DNA of 19,033 nucleotides from an uncultured Lachnospiraceae bacterium (lineage in GTDB: Bacteria > Bacillota > Clostridia > Lachnospirales > Lachnospiraceae): positions 1 to 19,033 of the forward strand of contig CABSEG010000056.1 of assembly GCA_902476645.1 (NCBI GenBank), read 5' to 3'. The position numbers and the translations under genes were made by a program. How positions within the stretch are numbered: position 1 is the first letter of the stretch; the number at the start of each line of letters is the position of its first letter. The notes below the pieces were generated by a model, which made no database searches, was not told the DNA's origin, and saw only the letters and a program-made list of their open reading frames with translations. Shown piece by piece: positions 12,954-19,033 of the stretch.

Positions 12954-13802
12954 CTATAAAGTTTTGGCTGCTGCCTCCACCACATGTCCGACCAATACGG
13001 AAGTAGTCACACTGCCAACCCCTCCAGGTACTGGTGTGATGGCTTCTACAATAGGCTCAACCTTTGCGTAATCCACGTCCCCGCAAAGCTTGCCTTCTGC
13101 ATTGACATTGATTCCCACATCGATAATTACCTGTCCGGGAGAAACATACGTATCATCTACCACACCGGCTCTTCCCGCCGCAACAATGACGATATCTGCT
13201 TCTTTTACCACAGATGGCATATCCTTCGTTCTGGTGTGACAAACCGTCACAGTGGCATTTTTCTGAATCAGCATCATAGCTGCCGGCTTTCCTACCACTA
13301 GGCTTCTTCCGATTACCACCGCTTTTTTGCCGGTACAGTCAATGCCATAGTAATCCAGGATCTCCATACAAGCCTGCGGTGTACATGGCGGAAAGCCCAG
13401 ATCCTTCCCTGTGAAGACGCCTGCCATGGATCCATCCGTCATACAGTCCACATCCTTGGCCGGATCCAGAGCTTCCTCAATCTCGGTCTGATTCAGATGT
13501 TTCGGCAGAGGACGGAACAACAACACCCCGTGAATGTGGTCATCCTTATTTACCTTATCGATCACCTGTAGAACTTCCTCCTGGGTGGCGTTCTCCGGAA
13601 GCAATATCTTCTCACAGGCCACTCCCAGCGTCTCGCAACGCTTTGTGGCGCCTCTTTCATAGGAAATATCGCTCTCGTTTTCTCCTACACGGATGATACC
13701 AAGGGTGGGCTTTACTCCCTTTTCTTCCAATTTGGCTACCTTCTCCTTAATTCTCTCATTCAGTGCAGCCGTTACTTCTTTGCCTAATAATTGTTTTGCC
13801 AT
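12954..13802 (-). CDS. folD: Methylenetetrahydrofolate dehydrogenase (FolD), probably lacking cyclohydrolase activity
   Basis: The 282-residue protein shows the FolD frame: LGIIRVGENESDISYERGAT near 34-53, GVLLFRPLPKHLN near 92-104, PAKDVDC (114-120), VVIGRSLVVGKPAA (the NAD(P) site) and TPVPGGVGSVTTSVL. Tyr48 and Asp119 match E. coli Tyr50 and Asp121. The position of catalytic Lys54 is Ala52, and that of Gln98 is Phe96. Both are needed for cyclohydrolase chemistry, so this copy is likely a dehydrogenase only, oxidising or reducing methylene-H4folate. The next gene upstream in the operon is a separate cyclohydrolase. GAGAGG precedes the ATG. It is last in the acs transcription unit. Confidence 0.93.
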   Translation of the reverse strand: MAKQLLGKEVTAALNERIKEKVAKLEEKGVKPTLGIIRVGENESDISYERGATKRCETLGVACEKILLPENATQEEVLQVIDKVNKDDHIHGVLLFRPLPKHLNQTEIEEALDPAKDVDCMTDGSMAGVFTGKDLGFPPCTPQACMEILDYYGIDCTGKKAVVIGRSLVVGKPAAMMLIQKNATVTVCHTRTKDMPSVVKEADIVIVAAGRAGVVDDTYVSPGQVIIDVGINVNAEGKLCGDVDYAKVEPIVEAITPVPGGVGSVTTSVLVGHVVEAAAKTL

Positions 13803-13818
13803 CTTTCCTCTCCTTTGC

Positions 13819-14448
13819 CTATTTCAGTCTGCCGAGAACACTTGCAAAAATATCGTCCGCAAGCTTTGTATACTTCTGAAGCATAGCGTCTGCCTTTGCA
13901 TTCAGCTCTTCCGCATATTCCCTGTTTTTCATAGATTTCGTATTAATATATACGTTCAAAGAAGCTCCCTCCAGAGCCGCCTTACAAAACGTAGCTCCTA
14001 CTCCTGCGTCGCTGATGGCCAGTGCAGATCCTTTGGCTGCAAATTCTGTAATCAAGTCCAGTGCCTCGCAGCACTTCTCCATGATCTCCATAGGAACGGA
14101 ACAGGCATCTTTTAATACAATCTCCATGACCCTGGCTTTCTCAGCCTTCTCCTCTTCCGTCTCTCTGGGCATTCCATAAGCTTTGGAAAGCGGCTCGAAA
14201 ACCTCCGCATCCCTCTCGATTAAACGCAGCAGATCCTTCTGAAGAGCATCACACTTTCCCTTCAGCTCATACATCTGCTCTTCCACGTCTGCATACTTTT
14301 TCTTACCGACCGTTAAACTTCCTACCATGTTACCCAAGGCAACGCCAACGGCTCCCACCAAAGCGGAGGCGCCTCCACCGCCCGGAACTGGTGCCTTTGA
14401 CGCCAGTACTTCCACAAACTCATTACATGGTACTGTTGAAAATCCCAT
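13819..14448 (-). CDS. fchA: Methenyltetrahydrofolate cyclohydrolase, cyclodeaminase family
   Basis: The 209-residue, mostly helical protein belongs to the formiminotransferase-cyclodeaminase C-terminal family. The N-terminal ASKAPVPGGGGASALVGAVG and the later AISDAGVGATFCKAALEGA are the family's folate-site segments. In purine-fermenting clostridia and acetogens this family (FchA) interconverts formyl- and methenyl-H4folate. The ATG at 14448 follows AGGAGG; a TTG eight codons earlier lies before that site and is rejected. The gene sits directly before folD, separated by 16 bases, and supplies the activity that FolD seems to have lost. Confidence 0.93.
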   Translation of the reverse strand: MGFSTVPCNEFVEVLASKAPVPGGGGASALVGAVGVALGNMVGSLTVGKKKYADVEEQMYELKGKCDALQKDLLRLIERDAEVFEPLSKAYGMPRETEEEKAEKARVMEIVLKDACSVPMEIMEKCCEALDLITEFAAKGSALAISDAGVGATFCKAALEGASLNVYINTKSMKNREYAEELNAKADAMLQKYTKLADDIFASVLGRLK

Positions 14449-14495
14449 AATCTTATACCTCCTGTTATCCAAGACCGTTTTCGATCCTGCCCATT

Positions 14496-15134
14496 CTAAA
14501 TCTGTTTTAAGGTTCCGATGGCCACATCTCCCACCACAGCCAAATCCTCCGCCTTAAAGCAAAGGGGAAAATTATCGGAAAATAAAATCTGTGCCGAGGG
14601 TGGAAACTCATCGTCACCTGCCCATAAAAGAAAACGGACCCGATATCCGTTCAAATATTCAAACTCGTATGCGATGTCCCCCATGTCCAGTTTTTTGGCG
14701 CCGAGCTTTTCCATCTGCTCCGCAAACAGCTCCTGCTTATTTCCAAAGCCAAAAGCCAGGCGCATCAGACATCTTCCGTTAAAGGGCTGAAAATACAACT
14801 CTCCCCATGGCACCTCCCGGTAGGTCAAAAACTTCCCGCTTCCCTTAGAGGCAATTCCCGCGCACAAAAAACGGATCATACTGATTTTGGCAGGTATCGT
14901 CTCTTCCAGGGCGCTGTAAGATGAATCCCCCGGATCCGTACGAACCGCCTGAAATTCAGGCCAGGAAACCTGATATTCCCGCTCCATCATGCGCACAGTA
15001 AATACTCTGCGCTGTTCATCATAGGGAATGTGCAGGCGTCTGGCCGCTTCCACAGGATCCATCTCCCGGTATTCTTCCAGGTAATGTTCAAAGGGAACCC
15101 GCTCTTTATTGTCTTTCTCGTATTCTGGTCTCAT
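14496..15134 (-). CDS. DUF3786 family protein in the acs operon
   Basis: The 212-residue soluble protein matches the DUF3786 family by its layout: PVEAARRLHIPYD near residue 30, FTVRMMEREYQVSWPEF, IRFLCAGIASKGSGKFLTYR, then EVPWGELYFQPFNGRCLMRL and a C-terminal VRFLLWAGDDEFPPSAQILF that ends near a DVAIGT segment. The function is unknown. The family is often found near corrinoid and Wood-Ljungdahl genes of anaerobes (general knowledge). The ATG at 15134 has GAGGAG 5 bases upstream; an in-frame start ten codons earlier has none. It lies between acsV and fchA in the same direction, suggesting a role in corrinoid protein activation or C1 flow (inference). Confidence 0.8.
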   Translation of the reverse strand: MRPEYEKDNKERVPFEHYLEEYREMDPVEAARRLHIPYDEQRRVFTVRMMEREYQVSWPEFQAVRTDPGDSSYSALEETIPAKISMIRFLCAGIASKGSGKFLTYREVPWGELYFQPFNGRCLMRLAFGFGNKQELFAEQMEKLGAKKLDMGDIAYEFEYLNGYRVRFLLWAGDDEFPPSAQILFSDNFPLCFKAEDLAVVGDVAIGTLKQI

Positions 15135-15164
15135 GAACGCTCCTCTTTCTATCCGGCCACCCAA

Positions 15165-17084
15165 CTACCGATTGGGAAACAAACTGGTATCTGTGTGCGG
15201 AAGGAAACATGCTCCCACAAATTCATCCATATACTGAGGAATCGCACTCAGTTCAATATAGGTCATATTTTGTGCAAGCTCATAGACCTTTCTCTCCGAC
15301 TGCGTGGAATAGAGCATTGCATAAGCGCCTGCCAGAGAAGAATTTCCGATATATTCATACATTTCCACTGGCACATCCGGGAACATACCGATATTTATGG
15401 CGTTCTCCATATTGATGCCGCTTCCGATACCACCCGCCACATAGACATGCTCAATCATAGACATATCAAAATCGCAGTAAGCCAACAATGTACGGATGGC
15501 AGAGAAAATGGCTCCTTTTGCCCGGATAAAGTTATCAAGGTCTACCTCTGTGATCTCAATATCTTTCACAGAGTCCGCATCCTTTTCAAATACCAGGACA
15601 TAACTTCCCATGCCATACTTGTCATGCCTTACTCTGTCTCCGCTTCTGACGAATTTTCCTTTGGGATCAATAATCTTGCAGCGGAACAGCTCACTGATCA
15701 CATCGATGATACCGGAACCACATAAGCCCACCGGCTTGGTTCCCGGCTCGCCAACCACCCTAAAGGTTGGCTCCATAGTCTCTTCATCAATGGTACAAGC
15801 TTCAATGGCTCCGTCTGTAGCCCTCATGCCACAGCTGATATCGCCGCCCTCAAAAGCTGGCCCCGCAGAACAGGCACAGCTGAACATAAAATCCTCATTT
15901 CCAAATACAATCTCTCCGTTTGTACCCAAATCCACAAATAGAGAAAACTCTGGCCGATTCCAAAGCATACTTACAAAGGCTCCGGCCGTAATGTCTCCCC
16001 CCACATAACTGCCAATATTGGGAGATACAATGATATGGGCATCCGGATTAATACTGATTCCAATATCAGACGCATACAACGAGTTGGTCTTAAAAAAGGC
16101 CGGTATATAGGGCTCCATTCTCAGAGGATTGGCGTTAATCCCCATCAGCAGATGATTCATCGTAGAGTTTCCAGCCACGCACATCCGGTAGAGATTTCTG
16201 GCGGTTAAGCCTGCCTGTTTGCACATCGTATGAATCAATGGATTTAAGGTCTCCTCGATTACTGCTTTTTGCAAACGCTCTTTTCCACCTGATTTATCAG
16301 ATTCGATAATACGGTTAATCACATCTGCCCCGTAACGAATCTGTCCGTTTCCGGCGGAACCCTTTGCCAGGATTTCACCTGTAAGCATATCGATAATAAT
16401 ACCGGAGACCGTGGTGGTACCTATATCCATAGCCACGCCTCCCACAACCACCTTCTCCCGGGGGCCGAATACATCATATACGAACAGGCTCCTGGATGTA
16501 CGCTGTATAACTGCCTGAACGGTAAAATCTCCTTCCCGAAGCACATCCGGAAGCTTTTTCAGTGCAGAATAGGGAAGACGTACCTTCTCGATTCCCACCT
16601 TTTGTGACAGGGCTTTCATAAAACGCTCATTATCCGGCATGGTATCGTCCAAGCTTGGAGCGTCCATAGATACCGTAACCAGCTCCAGATTGTTTTTCAG
16701 CTCAATGCCTACTTCTGAAATGCGGTCCTTTAATTCCGTAAAAATTTTTATCTCATCCGGTGAACTTAAGTCTGCCACCTTCATTCTGCTTCGATAAGCA
16801 GAGGCAATATCCGGCACCAGCACCTCCACATCTGCATTCACTGTGCTGGTACACGCCAATCTCCATCCCTGAGCATATTCTTCATCCGTGATATGGCGTG
16901 TCTGCTTGGAATCCAGTTCTCCGCCCACCAGCTTTACCTTACACTTTCCGCAGGATGCATTGCCGGAACACGGAGCGTCGATAGCTACGTTTGTTTTTCT
17001 CGCTACCTCAAGAAGGTTTTCACCGAAAGCAGCGAAGACGATAACATCTTCGCTGTTTTCAAACTTAAATGTAACTTTATACAT
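15165..17084 (-). CDS. acsV: Corrinoid protein reactivator (RACo type, ASKHA ATPase with [2Fe-2S] domain)
   Basis: RACo restores the Co(I) state of the corrinoid iron-sulfur protein after accidental oxidation, using ATP. The N-terminal domain has a plant-type [2Fe-2S] set: Cys39, Cys45, Cys48 (CSGNASCGKC) and Cys78. A linker to about residue 205 precedes the ATPase core, with GGVAMDIGTTTVSG (Asp220), then AGNSTMNHLLMG, LFVDLGTNGEIVFG and CGSGIIDV, and HVYVAGGIGSGINMENA near the C-terminus. Length (639) is typical. The start ATG is two bases past the acsE stop, with GGAG inside the acsE end. Position beside acsE and acsC supports the role. Confidence 0.95.
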   Translation of the reverse strand: MYKVTFKFENSEDVIVFAAFGENLLEVARKTNVAIDAPCSGNASCGKCKVKLVGGELDSKQTRHITDEEYAQGWRLACTSTVNADVEVLVPDIASAYRSRMKVADLSSPDEIKIFTELKDRISEVGIELKNNLELVTVSMDAPSLDDTMPDNERFMKALSQKVGIEKVRLPYSALKKLPDVLREGDFTVQAVIQRTSRSLFVYDVFGPREKVVVGGVAMDIGTTTVSGIIIDMLTGEILAKGSAGNGQIRYGADVINRIIESDKSGGKERLQKAVIEETLNPLIHTMCKQAGLTARNLYRMCVAGNSTMNHLLMGINANPLRMEPYIPAFFKTNSLYASDIGISINPDAHIIVSPNIGSYVGGDITAGAFVSMLWNRPEFSLFVDLGTNGEIVFGNEDFMFSCACSAGPAFEGGDISCGMRATDGAIEACTIDEETMEPTFRVVGEPGTKPVGLCGSGIIDVISELFRCKIIDPKGKFVRSGDRVRHDKYGMGSYVLVFEKDADSVKDIEITEVDLDNFIRAKGAIFSAIRTLLAYCDFDMSMIEHVYVAGGIGSGINMENAINIGMFPDVPVEMYEYIGNSSLAGAYAMLYSTQSERKVYELAQNMTYIELSAIPQYMDEFVGACFLPHTDTSLFPNR

Positions 17085-17087
17085 AGA

Positions 17088-17873
17088 TTAGATCTCCAGA
17101 TAGGAATCTGCATATAAGGTGTTGCCTTTGAATACGTCACAGGATTTAATGGTCTCCATCAGACGCAGGTCACACGGATTTACAATCGCGGAGGTCAATC
17201 CGTTCATCATTGCCATGGCTACCAGAGCAGAATCCATAATCGGACGGATGTGCTTCGGCATTCCGTTGGAGTTGTTGGAGAGTCCACCGGTGGAATTTAA
17301 TCCCATATCGGAGAACATCTTGATTGCTTCCAGCACTTCCATCTGCTTGTCCTGCATACCCTTTACCACCAGGAACAGGGGATCAAACCACAGGTCCTCT
17401 GCTTCCATGCCGTGTTCCAAGCCTCTCTCCAGCATGTTCTGGCAGTGCATCATACGCTCGTCATTATCCGCCGCAATCCCTTCTGCGGAACACAGAGCGA
17501 TCACGATGGCATCGTTGGCGGCAGCCAGATCAATGTTTTCAATTCTTCCGCCTGCATCCGCAGAGTTTACAATAGGTTTTCCTTTGGATCTGTTGTAAAC
17601 GGAAATACCGGCTTCGATAGCCTTTTTGTTGGCGGTATCCAAAGCCAGTGGAACATTGTCAAACTCAGACTGAAGAAGCTGGACAGCCCACTTCATCAGA
17701 TCCTCGCCATCGCTCTCAGCAGGGCCGATGTTTACATCCAGATAGGTAGCACCAGCGTCCAGCTGCTCTTTCGCACGCTTTAAGATGGGTTCCGGATCTC
17801 TCTCAGCCATTGCCTTACGGATTACCGGAGAAATACAGTGAATTCTTTCACCAATTGTTACAAATTTTGCCAT
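17088..17873 (-). CDS. acsE: Methyltetrahydrofolate:corrinoid/iron-sulfur protein methyltransferase
   Basis: AcsE transfers the methyl group of methyl-H4folate to the cobalt of the corrinoid iron-sulfur protein, linking the folate branch to acetyl-CoA synthesis. The 261-residue TIM barrel shows GERIHCISP, GATYLDVNIGP (residues 41-51), PLALDT (Asp79), VNSADAG, DPLFL (Asp164), and GGLSNNSNGMPKHIRP, in which Asn200 corresponds to the folate-binding Asn of the Moorella enzyme. Length is typical. AAGGAG precedes the ATG. It is between acsC and acsV. Confidence 0.95.
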   Translation of the reverse strand: MAKFVTIGERIHCISPVIRKAMAERDPEPILKRAKEQLDAGATYLDVNIGPAESDGEDLMKWAVQLLQSEFDNVPLALDTANKKAIEAGISVYNRSKGKPIVNSADAGGRIENIDLAAANDAIVIALCSAEGIAADNDERMMHCQNMLERGLEHGMEAEDLWFDPLFLVVKGMQDKQMEVLEAIKMFSDMGLNSTGGLSNNSNGMPKHIRPIMDSALVAMAMMNGLTSAIVNPCDLRLMETIKSCDVFKGNTLYADSYLEI

Positions 17874-17922
17874 AGTTGTTCTCCTTTTATATGTAATATT
17901 CTTTTAAAACTTTGATTTGGAA

Positions 17923-19033
17923 TTAGCCTTCCATATCTTTCAGGAACTTCACAAGTTGTACCGCTTCCATCGGTCCGACGATAATCTCCCACCCCGGCAT
18001 CTTCGCTTCCAGTTCACCTTTCAGTACGGCTACCTTTCCTGGGATTACCAGCTTTCTGCTCTTGACTTTTCCGGCAATATCTGCCTCTTCAAAGTATTTG
18101 GCAATAGTAGTGGAAGAGAACTTTCCTGCTGCCCAGGAAGTCAATACGGACAGCCCGCCTGCATCGTTGATAATCAGATTGCAGGGTACACCGGAACGCT
18201 CCAGTTCTCCGGATACGATGAAGTAAGTTAAAGCGAAGTCTACGGTGGTCAGACAGATGGAATTCTCGTCTGCTCCGTTTAACGGGTAAATGCCCGGCTC
18301 CACCTTCATGGGCTTCTGGGGATCCGTAAAGACATTCTGTCTCAAACCATACAGCGGCAGTGCCTGTGCGTAGTCCATCTCCTCCATTACTACGATGGAA
18401 CCGTATTTAACGGTAAATAAGGATGCTAAAGCTGCCTGCATATGGATATCGCCCTGTGCCAGCGCCACCGTATTCACGATAGAAGGATATCCGAATGTTC
18501 TGTCATTGTCCTTAATGGCAGCCTTTCTCACCTGTACCGTATTTGCGAAAGTCTCCTTAATCGTAGCTCCGGTGGTATCCAGGATCAGATTTTTATTGCC
18601 CAACTTCTCTAAAGCTGCCACCGTATCATACAGTTCGCTAATGTTTGCCGCGGATACGCCCAATACCACGCCTGCCTCTGTAGCCACTGCGTTCATGGCT
18701 TCATAGTTGGAAGCATCTGCTCCGTTTAATACCGGCTTTGCGTCCTTGCATACAGCCAAAGCCGCCTTTGCGACCTCCGCATCTTTACATCCCAGAATCA
18801 GGACTCTTCCGGTAGCGGCTGCCTTTTTCACCAGCTCCACATAGTCATAAGCCCCTTCCGCAGAGTAATTTACGTAAACCATTTCCACGTACATTCTCTC
18901 ACTGATACGCTCATAGTCAACCTTGGATACCGCCGCCAGTTTTGCATCAATGGCCGCCTCGTCCATACAGTTGCAAACAGCTACCGCATACCTTGTCTTG
19001 CTGACAAAGGTTTTCTCGTGTCTTTCCATAACG
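17923..19033 (-). CDS. acsC: Corrinoid iron-sulfur protein large (gamma) subunit, N-terminus outside the window
   Basis: The C-terminal 370 or so residues are visible; the frame stays open to the right edge and the Met at 19029 (VMERHEKTF) is internal to the family. The N-terminal [4Fe-4S] Cys domain is therefore not seen. The TIM barrel has KNLILDTTGATIKETF and FGYPSIVNTV. The C-terminal corrinoid-binding part has CLTTVDFALTYFIVSGELE, then GGLSVLTSWAAGKFSS and LVIPGKVAVLKGELEAKMPG, ending PMEAVQLVKFL. This order marks the gamma rather than the smaller delta subunit. The complex carries the methyl group to acetyl-CoA synthase. Confidence 0.93.
   Translation of the reverse strand, partial: VMERHEKTFVSKTRYAVAVCNCMDEAAIDAKLAAVSKVDYERISERMYVEMVYVNYSAEGAYDYVELVKKAAATGRVLILGCKDAEVAKAALAVCKDAKPVLNGADASNYEAMNAVATEAGVVLGVSAANISELYDTVAALEKLGNKNLILDTTGATIKETFANTVQVRKAAIKDNDRTFGYPSIVNTVALAQGDIHMQAALASLFTVKYGSIVVMEEMDYAQALPLYGLRQNVFTDPQKPMKVEPGIYPLNGADENSICLTTVDFALTYFIVSGELERSGVPCNLIINDAGGLSVLTSWAAGKFSSTTIAKYFEEADIAGKVKSRKLVIPGKVAVLKGELEAKMPGWEIIVGPMEAVQLVKFLKDMEG

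Noticed and set aside
1..19033. tRNA, rRNA, CRISPR arrays, insertion sequences or phage attachment sites
   Set aside because: No cloverleaf, rRNA segment, regularly spaced repeat array, transposase or integrase was seen on either strand; short attachment-type repeats flanking the island were not found by eye.

Overview
The window is a stretch of a low-to-medium-GC, spore-forming, acetogenic Firmicute chromosome, most likely a Lachnospiraceae member near Blautia (inference from content, not from a marker-gene comparison). Evidence: spoIVA (endospore coat assembly), Wood-Ljungdahl genes (acsC, acsE, acsV, an FchA-type cyclohydrolase, folD), a cobalamin nucleotide-loop operon, and cell-wall-binding repeats typical of gut Clostridia. 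Nearly everything reads on the minus strand, except one plus-strand four-gene island at 9609-12929.

Layout, left to right. 1-246 is the start of ruvA, cut by the window edge. 309-3623 is an operon (transcribed cobT-cobU-cobS-short cobU-cobC) that completes cobalamin from cobinamide. It starts from a perfect TTGACA-17-TATAAT promoter with a leader of about 45 nt. 3746-5161 encodes a secreted protein with cell-wall-binding repeats and a C-terminal lysozyme/transglycosylase-like region. 5389-6771 is an AzgA/PbuG-type purine permease. 6933-8402 is spoIVA. 8403-8986 has no gene but holds a cobalamin riboswitch with its own promoter and intrinsic terminator, followed by two strong hairpins. 8987-9439 encodes a membrane-anchored protein of unknown function.

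The island at 9609-12929 holds an XRE-type regulator, a 532-residue protein of unknown family with a strong internal in-frame start, a MoaA-like radical SAM protein, and a small beta-helix protein without a signal peptide. A 16-bp hairpin across the last stop codon separates it from folD. This is the best candidate for an undescribed system.

12954-19033 is the acetogenesis block, transcribed acsC-acsE-acsV-DUF3786-fchA-folD. FolD and FchA interconvert the methenyl, methylene and formyl folate stages. AcsE moves the methyl group to the corrinoid iron-sulfur protein (AcsC is one subunit), and AcsV reactivates its cobalt. The cob operon and the riboswitch fit the corrinoid demand of this pathway. 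Two biochemical points stand out. FolD has lost the residues needed for cyclohydrolase activity, beside a separate cyclohydrolase gene. The two CobU-like proteins have complementary degeneracy.
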